NCBI GenBank assembly: GCA_028291845.1
Contig: JAQGNM010000417.1
Location: 1 to 25,140 of the forward strand
Direction: 5' to 3'
From: Massilia sp.
Lineage (GTDB): Bacteria > Pseudomonadota > Gammaproteobacteria > Burkholderiales > Burkholderiaceae_D
DNA length: 25,140 nucleotides
Shown one piece after another: positions 7,625 through 15,929 of this stretch (the first letter of the stretch is position 1; every line of letters starts with the position of its first letter). The notes beneath the pieces were generated by a model, which had not been told where the DNA came from, did not search any database, and saw only the letters and a list, made by a program, of their open reading frames with translations. Made by a program: the position numbers and the translations under genes.

Positions 7625-9574
7625 TCAGCGGGGCGGCCGCACCTGCTCCAGCAGGCGCGCCAGCGCTGCCGGATCGACCGGCTTGGTCAGGTGATGATCG
7701 ATGCCCGCCGCGCTGCTGGCGGCGCGGTCGGCGGGACTGCCGTAGCCGGTGATGGCGATGATGGTGGCGCGCGCGCCGCCCGCCATGGCGCGCAGGCGCA
7801 CGGCCAGCGCATGCCCGCTCATGTCGGGCAGCCCGACGTCGAGCAGGAACACGTCCGGCACGGCGCTTGCGGCCTGGGCGATGGCGCCGGCGCCGTTGAA
7901 GGCCAGCGCGACCTGGTGGCCGGCGCCCTCGAGCACCATCCCGAGCATCTCGGCGGCGTCGACGTTGTCGTCGACGATCAGCACGCGCAAGGGGCGCGCA
8001 GGCGCCTGCTGCGCCGCGTCTTGCGCCGCTCCTTTCGCCGCTTCCGTCACCATACCGGCGCCGTCGCGCAGAGGCAAGCGCACCACGAAGCGGCTGCCGC
8101 ATCCCTTGCCGTCACTGCGCGCGCTAACCTGGCCGCCATGCCGTTCGACCATCGCCTTGACCAGCGCCAGGCCCAGCCCCAGGCCGCCGGCGCTGCGGTC
8201 GGACGAGCGCACCGCCTGGCTGAACAGGGTGAATGCGCTGCCCAGCGTGGCTTCGTCCATGCCGATGCCATTGTCGCTGACGGTGATGTCGGCGTGGCCG
8301 CCGCTGCAGTCCAGGCGCACGGCGATGGCGCCGCCGCCGGGCGTGTACTTGGCGGCGTTGTCGAGCAGGTTGACCAGCACCTGCACCAGCCGCTTGCCGT
8401 CGCCGTCGACCACGGTCGCGCAGGTGGCGAGCTGCACATCCAGTTGGTGGCGCATCTTCTCGAAGGCCGGACGGACCTGCTCGAGGGCCTCGGCGATGAC
8501 GCGTTTCAGATCGACGCGGCGCATCTCGAGCGTGACCAGCCCTTGCGTGACACGGGCGGTGTCGAGCAGGTCGTCGAGCAAATGGTTCATATGGCGCGCC
8601 TGGCGGTCGATGACGGCGCTGGCCTTTTGCGTCATGCGCTCGTCCGCCCCGCCCAGCGACAGCAGCTGGGCCGCGGCGCTGATGGGGGCGAGCGGGTTGC
8701 GCAGTTCGTGCGCCAGCATGGCGAGAAATTCATCCTTCTTGCGGCCGGCGTCGTGCAGCGTCTCGGTCAGCAGCATGCGTTCGGTGATGTCGGCGACGAT
8801 GCCGAGCAGGCGCGTGCACTGGCCATCGCGGAGGTCCGGGCGGTGCGCGCTGCGGTAGCAGCTGCCCTGCATGTTGATCCAGTGCAGGCTGCCGTCGCCC
8901 CAGCGCACGCGGGCATCAAAATGAATCGGCGCGCAGCGCGCGATGGCGTCGTCGAACAGCGCTTGCACGCGCGCGCGGTCATCGAGGTGCACGTGATCGA
9001 GCAGGATGGCCAGGCTCCACGCCGGCGCGCCATCGTGGTGGCCGAAGCATTGATCGTGACGGCGGTTGTGCTGCCACGCGCCGGTGTCGAGATCGAGATC
9101 CCATTCGCCCAGACCGGTGGCGGCCAGGGTAAATTGCAGGCGCGCCGCGGTTTCCAGTTCCTTGTCCACCGCGCGCCGCACCGCCGAAATGTCGCGCGAC
9201 ACCGCCAGCAGGCGCTCGACAGCGCCATCCGGTCCGTGGATCGGCGTCACCACCACGTCCCACCATTTGGGGGTGCCCTTGAGGGTGGGGCAGAGAGCGT
9301 CGAAGCGGGCCGGCGTGCCCGTCAGGGCAGTGGCGATGGCGGCCAGCACCACGCCGCGCGAGGCGGCCGGCCACAAGCTGTCCCAACTGGCGCCGTAAAT
9401 CAAGTTGATGTCGTCGATTTCGAGCGCGCTCTGGCCGTTGCGGTTCATCGCCAGCAAGTTGCCGTTGGGGGCCATCAACTTGATGCAGTCAGGACTTTGC
9501 TCGAAGGCCCAGTCCATATCGATCGGAGCGCCGCAGCTTGTAACAGCCGGGCCGGTTGAAGGTGGGGCTTCCAT
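7625..9574 (-). CDS. Soluble double-PAS hybrid histidine kinase with C-terminal receiver
   Basis: The 649-residue protein has no transmembrane segment. It contains two PAS domains (about residues 22-130 and 140-265; the second is PAS-3-like, with VHLDDRARV and VRWGDGSLHWI). A HisKA domain follows with phospho-acceptor His289 (DEFLAMLAHELRNPLAPI), then a HATPase domain with Asn406 (NLLDNAAKYT), G1 box DNGIGM (434-439) and G2 box GLGLGL (464-469), and a receiver domain with VDD (534-536), phospho-acceptor Asp579 and Lys631. The AHELRNPLAPI H box differs from the HDFNN type in the convergent neighbour, so they are not recent duplicates. The start is uncertain: no clear ribosome-binding site precedes the ATG at 9574, and Met20 is an alternative. 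It lies downstream of gpx on the same strand, separated by 136 bases, and converges on the glycolate-linked kinase gene with a 31-base gap. Confidence 0.92.
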   Translation of the reverse strand: MEAPPSTGPAVTSCGAPIDMDWAFEQSPDCIKLMAPNGNLLAMNRNGQSALEIDDINLIYGASWDSLWPAASRGVVLAAIATALTGTPARFDALCPTLKGTPKWWDVVVTPIHGPDGAVERLLAVSRDISAVRRAVDKELETAARLQFTLAATGLGEWDLDLDTGAWQHNRRHDQCFGHHDGAPAWSLAILLDHVHLDDRARVQALFDDAIARCAPIHFDARVRWGDGSLHWINMQGSCYRSAHRPDLRDGQCTRLLGIVADITERMLLTETLHDAGRKKDEFLAMLAHELRNPLAPISAAAQLLSLGGADERMTQKASAVIDRQARHMNHLLDDLLDTARVTQGLVTLEMRRVDLKRVIAEALEQVRPAFEKMRHQLDVQLATCATVVDGDGKRLVQVLVNLLDNAAKYTPGGGAIAVRLDCSGGHADITVSDNGIGMDEATLGSAFTLFSQAVRSSDRSAGGLGLGLALVKAMVERHGGQVSARSDGKGCGSRFVVRLPLRDGAGMVTEAAKGAAQDAAQQAPARPLRVLIVDDNVDAAEMLGMVLEGAGHQVALAFNGAGAIAQAASAVPDVFLLDVGLPDMSGHALAVRLRAMAGGARATIIAITGYGSPADRAASSAAGIDHHLTKPVDPAALARLLEQVRPPR

Positions 9575-9710
9575 GGACAGCGCTTTGCAATAAAAACAAG
9601 GAAATAGAATACCTGAGGCCGCCGCCCACGCGATTGACTTTCCTGCTTTACAAGCAAGTGTATTTTACAATTGGTAACTAACAGTCGTTATTGCGCCGTT
9701 CGAGGACATC

Positions 9711-10193
9711 TCAGCTTGCAAGCAGTCCGGTAATGTCGTCGGCCAGCTCGGCCGGTGCGGTGGCCGGCGCATAGCGCTTGACGACCTTGCCGTCGCGGTC
9801 GACCAGGAACTTGGTGAAATTCCACTTGATCGCCTGCGTGCCCAACAGGCCGGGGGCGTCGTGCTTGAGTTGCTTGAACAGGGGATGGGCGTTGGCGCCG
9901 TTGACTTCGACCTTGGAAAACAGGGGGAAGGTGACGCCGTAATTCTTTTCGCAGAACGCGCCGATTTCCGCTTCGGATCCTTTTTCCTGGGCGCCGAACT
10001 GGTTGCACGGAAAGCCAAGCACTTCCACGCCTTGCTGGCGAAACTGCTGATACAGCGCTTCCAGGCCCTTGTACTGGGGCGTAAAACCACAGGCGCTGGC
10101 GGTATTGACGATCAACAGCACCTTGCCCCTGTATTGCGACAGGTCGACCGGAGCGCCGCTCAGCGAGTTGGCGCTGTGCTGGTAGATGTTCAT
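9711..10193 (-). CDS. Glutathione peroxidase family protein
   Basis: This thiol peroxidase of the GPx family reduces hydrogen peroxide and organic hydroperoxides. Bacterial members of the cysteine type often use thioredoxin rather than glutathione. The 160-residue length is normal. The catalytic segment NTASACGFTPQY has a cysteine at residue 35 where animal enzymes have selenocysteine. The conserved glutamine is in GFPCNQFGAQE, where the cysteine fits the resolving-type position of bacterial enzymes, and the tryptophan is in KWNFTKFLVDRDG. No signal peptide is visible. The ATG lies 3 bases after the pilU stop codon, so the gene is probably co-transcribed with pilT-pilU. I see no functional reason for that link. 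Confidence 0.93.
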   Translation of the reverse strand: MNIYQHSANSLSGAPVDLSQYRGKVLLIVNTASACGFTPQYKGLEALYQQFRQQGVEVLGFPCNQFGAQEKGSEAEIGAFCEKNYGVTFPLFSKVEVNGANAHPLFKQLKHDAPGLLGTQAIKWNFTKFLVDRDGKVVKRYAPATAPAELADDITGLLAS

Positions 10194-10196
10194 GTT

Positions 10197-11333
10197 TTAA
10201 ACGATGCCGAGGTGGTGCGTGCCGGCCGCCAGATCGCGGTTTTTGGCATCCTTGCCCTGCAATTTTATCGCAAGGCGCAAATCGTTGACGGAATCGGCAT
10301 TGCGCAACGCGTCCTCGTAACTGATTTTATCGGCCTCGTGCAGGTCGAACAGGGCCTGATCAAAGGTCTGCATACCCAGTTCGCGCGACTTTTTCATGAT
10401 CTCCTTGATCTCGTGCACTTGTCCCTTGAAAATCAGGTCGGAGATCAGCGGCGAGTTGAGCATGATTTCAATGGCCACCACGCGCCCTTTCGAGGCCTTG
10501 CGGGGAATCAGGCGCTGCGACACCATCCCTTTCAAATTGAGCGACAGGTCCATCAGCAACTGGGCGCGCCGTTCCTCCGGGAAAAAGTTGATGATGCGGT
10601 CGATGGCCTGGTTGGAGCTGTTGGCGTGCAATGTTGCCAGGCACAGGTGACCGGTCTCCGCAAAGGCGATCGCGTGCTCCATCGTCTCGCGGTCGCGGAT
10701 CTCGCCGATCTGGATGACGTCGGGCGCCTGCCGCAGTGAATTTTTCAGCGCCGCCTCGAAACTGTCGGTATCGACGCCGACCTCGCGCTGGGTGATCACG
10801 CAATTTTTATGCGGGTGCACGTACTCGACCGGGTCTTCGATGGTGATGATGTGGCCGTAGCTGTGCTCGTTACGGTAGCCCACCATCGCCGCCATCGTCG
10901 TCGATTTGCCGGAACCGGTGGCGCCGACCATGATCACCAGGCCGCGCTTGGTCATGATGATGTCGGACAAAATCGGCGGCAATTCCAGCTCTTCCAGCTT
11001 GGGGATGGTGGTAGTGATGGTGCGCAATACCATGCCGACGCAGCTCATCTGCACGAAGGCCGACACCCGGAACCGTCCCAGGTCGCCGGGCGAGATGGCG
11101 AAGTTCGCTTCTTTCGATAATTCGAAGCCGGCGGTCTGCTTGTCGTTCATGATGGAACGGGCCAGGTCCGCCGTGTGGGCGGCGGTCAGCGGCTGGCTCG
11201 ACACCGGCGTCATCTTGCCATCGATCTTGATGGCAGGCGGAAATCCCGCGGTGATGAACAGGTCGGAGCCGCCTTTGCTGGTCATCAAGCGCAGCAGGTC
11301 GAACATGAATTTTGAGGCCTGGTCGCGTTCCAT
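10197..11333 (-). CDS. pilU: Type IV pilus retraction ATPase PilU
   Basis: PilU is a cytoplasmic hexameric ATPase that works with PilT in retraction of type IV pili (twitching motility, surface sensing, DNA uptake). The 378-residue protein has an N-terminal PAS-like domain (GGSDLFITAGFPPAIKIDG), a Walker A motif GATGSGKS (137-144), the Asp box IITIEDPVEYVH, a Walker B region DVIQIGEIRDRETME, the His box ETGHLCLATLHAN and the PilU-type segment INFFPEERRAQLLMDLS. It lacks the AIRNLIRE motif seen in the neighbouring PilT, which together with the longer C-terminal tail marks it as PilU. It follows pilT on the same strand with a 26-base gap and precedes gpx by 3 bases. Confidence 0.95.
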   Translation of the reverse strand: MERDQASKFMFDLLRLMTSKGGSDLFITAGFPPAIKIDGKMTPVSSQPLTAAHTADLARSIMNDKQTAGFELSKEANFAISPGDLGRFRVSAFVQMSCVGMVLRTITTTIPKLEELELPPILSDIIMTKRGLVIMVGATGSGKSTTMAAMVGYRNEHSYGHIITIEDPVEYVHPHKNCVITQREVGVDTDSFEAALKNSLRQAPDVIQIGEIRDRETMEHAIAFAETGHLCLATLHANSSNQAIDRIINFFPEERRAQLLMDLSLNLKGMVSQRLIPRKASKGRVVAIEIMLNSPLISDLIFKGQVHEIKEIMKKSRELGMQTFDQALFDLHEADKISYEDALRNADSVNDLRLAIKLQGKDAKNRDLAAGTHHLGIV

Positions 11334-11359
11334 TTTTTTGTACCCTTAACTTTTACCAA

Positions 11360-12403
11360 TCAGCCTGGGAAATTATCAGGCGTTTTTGCAGCGGAACGGG
11401 CGGCGCCGTTGGAGATGATATTGCGGCGTACCAGGTCGGTCAGATTCTGATCCAGGGTCTGCATACCGACGTTGGAACCGGTCTGGATCGCCGAATACAT
11501 CTGTGCAATTTTCGCTTCGCGGATCAGGTTGCGGATGGCCGGCGTGCCGATCATGATTTCATGGGCTGCCACCCGGCCGGTGCCGTCCTTGGTTTTCAAT
11601 AAAGTCTGCGAGACCACCGCCTGCAGCGATTCGGACAGCATGGCGCGCACCATTTCCTTTTCATCGGCCGGAAACACGTCGACGATGCGGTCGATGGTCT
11701 TGGCGGCAGACGAGGTGTGCAGGGTGCCGAACACCAGGTGGCCGGTTTCGGCGGCCGACAGCGCCAGGCGGATGGTTTCCAGGTCGCGCAATTCGCCGAC
11801 CAGGATGCAGTCGGGGTCTTCGCGCAGGGCCGAGCGCAAGGCGTTGTTGAACGACAGCGTGTGCGGGCCGACTTCGCGCTGGTTGATCAGGCATTTTTTG
11901 GAGTCGTGGACGAACTCGATGGGGTCTTCGATGGTCAGAATGTGGCCGTACTCGTTTTCGTTGAGGTGGTTGACCATCGCCGCCAGGGTGGTCGATTTAC
12001 CGGATCCGGTCGGCCCCGTCACCAGCACCAGGCCGCGCGGACGCATGGCCAGGTCGGCGAAGATGCGCGGGGCATTCAGGTCTTCCAGCGACAGGATTTT
12101 CGAGGGAATGGTGCGCAGCACGGCAGCGGCGCCGCGCTCCTGATTGAAGGCGTTGACGCGAAAACGCGCCAAGCCGGGAATGGCAAACGAAAAGTCGCAT
12201 TCGAGCACCTCTTCGTACTGCTTGCGCTGGCCGTCGTTCATGATGTCATAGATCATGCCGTGGACATCCTTGTGCTCCAGCGGCGGCAGATTGATGCGGC
12301 GCACGTCGCCGTGCACGCGGATCATCGGCGGCAGGCCGGACGACAAATGCAAGTCGGAAGCTTTGTTCTTGACGGAGAAAGCGAGTAATTCGGAGATGTC
12401 CAT
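11360..12403 (-). CDS. pilT: Type IV pilus retraction ATPase PilT
   Basis: PilT is the main retraction motor of type IV pili. The 347-residue protein begins MDISELLAFSVKNKASDLHLS. It has Walker A GPTGSGKST (130-138), Asp box ILTIEDPIEFVH, Walker B DCILVGELRDLET, His box ETGHLVFGTLHTSSA, and the diagnostic C-terminal AIRNLIREAKIAQMYSAIQTG-type helix (AIRNLIREAKIAQ), which is needed for retraction in characterised PilT proteins. An AGGG sequence about 7 bases before the ATG is a plausible ribosome-binding site. It is the first gene of a minus-strand pilT-pilU-gpx series and is divergent from yggS across 106 bases, the same arrangement seen in many other Proteobacteria. Confidence 0.97.
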   Translation of the reverse strand: MDISELLAFSVKNKASDLHLSSGLPPMIRVHGDVRRINLPPLEHKDVHGMIYDIMNDGQRKQYEEVLECDFSFAIPGLARFRVNAFNQERGAAAVLRTIPSKILSLEDLNAPRIFADLAMRPRGLVLVTGPTGSGKSTTLAAMVNHLNENEYGHILTIEDPIEFVHDSKKCLINQREVGPHTLSFNNALRSALREDPDCILVGELRDLETIRLALSAAETGHLVFGTLHTSSAAKTIDRIVDVFPADEKEMVRAMLSESLQAVVSQTLLKTKDGTGRVAAHEIMIGTPAIRNLIREAKIAQMYSAIQTGSNVGMQTLDQNLTDLVRRNIISNGAARSAAKTPDNFPG

Positions 12404-12509
12404 TTATAATCCCTGTGCCGTAAATCCCGGTGCCATTCAATGGGCGCGTTCGGGAAGTATGCGCGTATGCATCACCTCGGTTCGCTTTTAATTGCCCGCT
12501 GACAAGATT

Positions 12510-13211
12510 ATGTCCACAATCGCCCACAAACTGCAAGCTGTCGAATCGACCATACAAGCCGCTTGCGCGGACGCAAAACGCCCGCGCGAGGCCGTGCAAT
12601 TGCTCGCGGTATCGAAAACCTTCGGCGCCGACGCCGTCCTCGACGCGCTTGACGCCGGCCAATCCAGCTTCGGCGAGAACTACCTGCAGGAAGCGCTCGA
12701 CAAGATCGCCCTTGTTGCCGCCGCCAGGCCGCAAGCAAGGGTCGAATGGCACTTTATCGGCCCCATCCAGAGCAACAAGACGCGTCCGCTGGCGGCCCAG
12801 TTCGATTGGGTGCATACGGTCGAGCGCCTGAAAATCGCCCAGCGGCTGTCGGAGCAGCGTCCGCCCGAGTTGCCGCCGTTGAATGTATGTTTGCAAGTTA
12901 ATATTAGCGGGGAAGCCAGCAAGAGCGGGGTGGCGCCGGCCGATCTGCCGGAACTGGCGCGCCAGGTGGCCGCCCTGCCGCGCATCAAACTGCGTGGCTT
13001 GATGGCGATTCCCGAGCCGGAAACTGACGTATCAAAACAACGGGCGGCGTTCGCGCAGGTGCGCGCGCTGTTCGATCAATTAAACCAGGATGGCTACCAG
13101 CTCGACACTTTGTCGATGGGCATGTCGGGCGACATGGCAGCCGCCATCGCCGAGGGCGCCACCATTGTGCGCATCGGCAGTGCAATATTTGGAGAACGAA
13201 CGTATGCATGA
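12510..13211 (+). CDS. yggS: YggS family pyridoxal-phosphate-binding protein (PLP homeostasis)
   Basis: This protein belongs to the YggS/PROSC (PLPBP) family, single-domain fold-type III proteins that bind PLP and control free PLP and amino-acid pools rather than catalysing a known reaction. With the ATG at 12510 it has 233 residues. The PLP lysine is Lys36 in LLAVSKTF. Other family blocks are FGENYLQEALDK, WHFIGPIQSNKTR, VCLQVNISGEASKSG, LRGLMAIPEP and TLSMGMSGDMAAAIAEGATIVRIGSAIFG (core MGMSGDM and VRIGSAIFG). A TTG 18 bases upstream in frame is possible, but homologues start with the Met used here. The stop overlaps the proC start, indicating one transcript. Confidence 0.95.
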   Translation: MSTIAHKLQAVESTIQAACADAKRPREAVQLLAVSKTFGADAVLDALDAGQSSFGENYLQEALDKIALVAAARPQARVEWHFIGPIQSNKTRPLAAQFDWVHTVERLKIAQRLSEQRPPELPPLNVCLQVNISGEASKSGVAPADLPELARQVAALPRIKLRGLMAIPEPETDVSKQRAAFAQVRALFDQLNQDGYQLDTLSMGMSGDMAAAIAEGATIVRIGSAIFGERTYA

Positions 13212-14034
13212 CGGGCAGGGCATGAAATTGAGTTTTATCGGCGGCGGCAACATGGCCGCCGCCCTGATCGCCGGCCTGGCCGGGCAAATGACGGCGGGAG
13301 AAAACATCCACGTGGTCGATCCGAATCCGGGCCAGCTCGAGAGGCTGGCCAGTTTCGGCGTGACCACGGCGGGCGCCATCGATGGGCAGCTTGCCGACAG
13401 CGACGTCATCGTGCTGGCCGTCAAACCGCAGCAGATGCGCGAGGTGGCCTCAGCGCTGGCGCCATTTTTGAACGGCAAGCCCTTGCTGCTGTCGATCGCC
13501 GCCGGCATCCGCAGCAGCGACCTGTCGCGCTGGCTGGGCGATTACCGTGCGATCGTGCGCTGCATGCCGAACACGCCGGCGCTGATCGGCCAGGGCATCA
13601 CCGGCATGGTGGCGATGGCCGCTGTGTCGGCCGAGCACAAGGCGGCTGCCGACAACATCATGAAAGCGGTCGGCCAGACCGTCTGGCTGGACGACGAGAG
13701 CCTGATCGACCCGGTGACCGCGGTATCGGGCAGCGGGCCGGCCTATGTGTTCTTCTTTATCGAAGCGATGCAACAGGCGGCGGCCGAACTGGGCTTGTCG
13801 GCCGAGCAGGGCAAGCAGCTGGCGCTGGCCACTTTTACGGGCGCGGCGCAACTGGCGGCGCAGTCGCTTGACGACGTGGCGGTATTACGCGAGCGGGTGA
13901 CGTCGAAAGGCGGCACCACCTATGCTGCTTTGCAGAGCATGGAGCAGGCGGGGGTGAAGGAGGCGATTGTGGCGGCTGTGAAGGCGGCGGCCGCTCGAGG
14001 GGTGGAACTGGGTGCCGAGTTGGGGCGGGAGTAA
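13204..14034 (+). CDS. proC: Pyrroline-5-carboxylate reductase
   Basis: The enzyme reduces 1-pyrroline-5-carboxylate to L-proline with NAD(P)H, the last step of proline synthesis. The N-terminal Rossmann motif is SFIGGGNMAAALIAGL. The NAD(P)-binding fold is followed by LAVKPQQM, CMPNTPALIGQG, the dimerisation-domain motif AVSGSGPAYVFFFIEAM, and the C-terminal active-site motif VTSKGGTTYAAL. From the ATG at 13204, which has GGAG with 9-base spacing upstream, the protein is 276 residues and overlaps yggS by 8 bases. The ATG at 13222 (MKLSFIGGGN) would give 270 residues, closer to most family members, and cannot be excluded. The stop codon runs directly into palindromic repeat copy 2. Confidence 0.95.
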   Translation: MHDGQGMKLSFIGGGNMAAALIAGLAGQMTAGENIHVVDPNPGQLERLASFGVTTAGAIDGQLADSDVIVLAVKPQQMREVASALAPFLNGKPLLLSIAAGIRSSDLSRWLGDYRAIVRCMPNTPALIGQGITGMVAMAAVSAEHKAAADNIMKAVGQTVWLDDESLIDPVTAVSGSGPAYVFFFIEAMQQAAAELGLSAEQGKQLALATFTGAAQLAAQSLDDVAVLRERVTSKGGTTYAALQSMEQAGVKEAIVAAVKAAAARGVELGAELGRE

Positions 14035-14161
14035 GGGGGGACTGGCCGGGCCGCGTTCGGACCGAAGGTGCCTGTCCCATGTCAATGCGGTGTTACCGTT
14101 AATTTATGAGTGTGCTTCGACTCGAAGATGGGACAGGCACCTGACGGCGCCAGTCCCGCTT
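14033..14161. repeat. Nested inverted repeat, copy 2 (proC/DUF883 convergent junction)
   Basis: The outer arms are AAGGGGGGACTGGC from 14033 and GCCAGTCCCGCTT ending at 14161, with one interruption (CCCGC rather than CCCCC). The inner arms GGTGCCTGTCCCA (14067-14079) and TGGGACAGGCACC (14129-14141) are exact and identical to those of copy 1. The left side has 20 extra bases between outer and inner arms against about 8 on the right. The 49-nt loop holds the small perfect hairpin CTTCGACTCGAAG (14115-14127). The first two bases of the repeat are the last two of the proC stop codon. The minus-strand DUF883 stop lies 9 bases beyond the other end. Confidence 0.92.
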
Positions 14162-14170
14162 GCTGCAAAC

Positions 14171-14491
14171 TTAATCTCTACGCGAGATGACCACACCCAG
14201 CAACAACCCCACGGTCGCGCCGATCGCGATCGCGCGCCATGGATTCTCGTGCACGTATTCGTCGGTCGCCTTGGCCGCCACCTTGGTTTTTTCCACCACG
14301 GCGCCCTGGTAGTACATGACATTATCCTTGGCGCTGGTCAGGGTGCGCTCGAATTTTTCCTTGGCGGCACGCAGGTCCTCGCCCGTCAGCGAGCTGTTGC
14401 GCAGCCAGCTTTCAGCGTCCGAGATGACCGATTTCAAATCATTCATCAATTGGTCGCGGGTGCCGGTCTGGGTGGGGATTTTTTCCATCAT
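14171..14491 (-). CDS. DUF883 family (ElaB/YqjD-like) membrane-anchored protein
   Basis: The 106-residue protein has a long amphipathic, charge-rich helical N-terminal part (MNDLKSVISDAESWLRNSS, then a Lys/Glu-rich region) and a single C-terminal membrane segment after the family motif VHENPWRAIAIGATVG, ending in VVISRRD. This is the DUF883/ElaB-YqjD-YgaM architecture. In E. coli, members are inner-membrane tail-anchored proteins that associate with ribosomes in stationary phase; whether this one does so is unknown. Two adjacent ATG codons begin the frame; GAGG six bases before the first favours 14491. It is on the minus strand downstream of ubiA with a 35-base gap, possibly co-transcribed. 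Confidence 0.88.
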   Translation of the reverse strand: MMEKIPTQTGTRDQLMNDLKSVISDAESWLRNSSLTGEDLRAAKEKFERTLTSAKDNVMYYQGAVVEKTKVAAKATDEYVHENPWRAIAIGATVGLLLGVVISRRD

Positions 14492-14526
14492 GGATTGCCT
14501 CGTGTATGTTTGTTAAAAAGTACAGC

Positions 14527-15381
14527 TTATCTGAATGCGTAGTCTAACGCGACTCCGCCAAAAAGGGCCGCACCCAACCAATTGTTGTGCCTGAAGGCGG
14601 CGAAACAGCGCATCCTGTCGCGCTCGCGGATCAGGGTGTAGTGGTACAAGGCCATGCCGGCCGCCACCGCGACACCGGCAACAAACCACCACCTCAGCCC
14701 CAGCGCCCAGCCGCAAGCCAGATCGATCGCCAGCGCGATCCCGTAGCACAGCATGACGGCGGCGACATCGTAACGGCCGAAGGTGATCGCCGAGGTGCGG
14801 ATGCCGATTTTCACATCGTCGTCGCGGTCGACCATCGCATATTCGGTGTCGTAGGCGATTGCCCAGAACACATTGGCCACCAGCAGCCACCAGGCGACGG
14901 GCGGCACCTGGTTTTGCACGGCGGCAAACGCCATCGGGATGCCGAAGCCGAAGGCGATGCCGAGATACGCCTGCGGGATGGCGAAGAAGCGCTTGAAGTA
15001 TGGGTAACTGCCGGCGATGATCAGCGCCGCCACCGACAATTGTTTGGTCAAGGTATTCAGGGGCAGTACCAGCATGAAGGAAATAGCCGCCAGGACGGCG
15101 GCAACGGCAAGCGCTTCCCATGCGGCGATCTTGCCGCTGGTGAGCGGCCGTTCGGCGGTGCGTTTGACGTGCTTGTCGAAATCGCGGTCGGCGTAATCGT
15201 TGATGGCGCAGCCGGCCGAGCGCATCAGGGCGGTGCCGAGGGTAAAAATGAGCACCAGCATTGGGTCGGGCCGGCCGTCGGCGGCGAACCACAGGGCGAT
15301 CAAGGTCGGCCACAGCAGCAGCAAGATGCCGATCGGCTTGTCGGCGCGGATCAGCTTGAAATATAAGGCCAGTCTGTTCAT
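14527..15381 (-). CDS. ubiA: 4-hydroxybenzoate polyprenyltransferase
   Basis: This integral membrane enzyme attaches the polyprenyl tail to 4-hydroxybenzoate in ubiquinone synthesis. The 284-residue protein is mostly hydrophobic, consistent with 8-9 membrane helices. It contains both Asp-rich prenyl-diphosphate/Mg motifs, NDYADRDFDKHVKRT (NDxxDxxxD, from residue 61) and DTEYAMVDRDDDVKIG (from residue 178). The N terminus MNRLALYFKLIRADKPIG is typical. I use the ATG at 15381, preceded by a GAAGAG-type site; GTG and TTG codons immediately upstream are in frame but less likely. No ubiC lies next to it. It is divergent from a predicted secreted protein gene. Confidence 0.95.
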   Translation of the reverse strand: MNRLALYFKLIRADKPIGILLLLWPTLIALWFAADGRPDPMLVLIFTLGTALMRSAGCAINDYADRDFDKHVKRTAERPLTSGKIAAWEALAVAAVLAAISFMLVLPLNTLTKQLSVAALIIAGSYPYFKRFFAIPQAYLGIAFGFGIPMAFAAVQNQVPPVAWWLLVANVFWAIAYDTEYAMVDRDDDVKIGIRTSAITFGRYDVAAVMLCYGIALAIDLACGWALGLRWWFVAGVAVAAGMALYHYTLIRERDRMRCFAAFRHNNWLGAALFGGVALDYAFR

Positions 15382-15503
15382 CAACACTCTTCAGGTTGCT
15401 ATCGAAAAATTCAAGCTTTGCAAGATGCTATTGTTTGATCTGGCGCGTCCTGACGCTTTGCCAAGGTCTTACACTTGTTTGCCCTTTACTATGGAAGCAG
15501 ACC

Positions 15504-15929
15504 ATGCAACTCAAGCATTTTACTTTGTGCGCCGTTTCTCTTGCCGCCAGCGCAGGCCTCGTTCATGCGCAGCCGGAACAATTTGTCCAAGTTAATTCTC
15601 TCAAGCAGCTGCCGCCGGCAGTGCAGCGCGCGCTGGGCGTCGGTAACAGCGCCGACAGCATCGCCGACCGCGGCGAGCGTTTCAATGCAGGGTGCGTGGT
15701 GCTCGACGCCACCCCGCAAAAGCGCTTCTTGCTGGGCGCGGTTGCCGCGGACCGGGTGGTGGTGGCCATCGAGCTGGGCGGGATTGTCCACCAGTCGCAA
15801 ACCATCGAATGGCGCCGCGAGGGCGCCGAGTGGGTCAAATTCGAGCGCAAGGATGCGCTGCGCTTTCCCAAGACCATGCAGGAATTGCTGCAAAACGCCG
15901 TCCAGCCGGCGAATGCCGCGCTGGCCTAG
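15504..15929 (+). CDS. Predicted secreted protein of unknown function
   Basis: I do not recognise a family. The 141-residue protein begins with a clear Sec signal peptide (MQLKHFTLCAVSLAASAGLVHA, predicted cleavage before QPEQF), giving a mature protein of about 119 residues. There is one cysteine in the mature part (AGCVVLD). The start is supported by GGAAG five to seven bases upstream of ATG 15504. The mature region alternates short beta-like stretches (KRFLLGAVAADRVVVAIELGG) with charged turns, suggesting a small beta-rich periplasmic domain. It is divergent from ubiA (122-base gap). Its stop codon TAG uses the TA of a mobile-element target duplication plus the first G of that element, so the native C terminus may have been altered. 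Confidence 0.8.
   Translation: MQLKHFTLCAVSLAASAGLVHAQPEQFVQVNSLKQLPPAVQRALGVGNSADSIADRGERFNAGCVVLDATPQKRFLLGAVAADRVVVAIELGGIVHQSQTIEWRREGAEWVKFERKDALRFPKTMQELLQNAVQPANAALA

Noticed and set aside
7691..9559. A 622-codon open frame on the plus strand opposite the double-PAS kinase
   Set aside because: Low-complexity Ala/His/Gln/Arg composition without domains; it is the mirror of a clearly recognised kinase.
9634..9671. TTGACT followed by TACAAT as a plus-strand promoter between the kinase and gpx genes
   Set aside because: Spacer is 26 bases, far too long, and the direction would read only antisense into gpx.
12369..12410. TTGACG and TATAAT as a promoter for yggS
   Set aside because: The boxes are 30 bases apart, too far for a sigma-70 promoter; the TATAAT overlaps the start region of pilT and may be chance.
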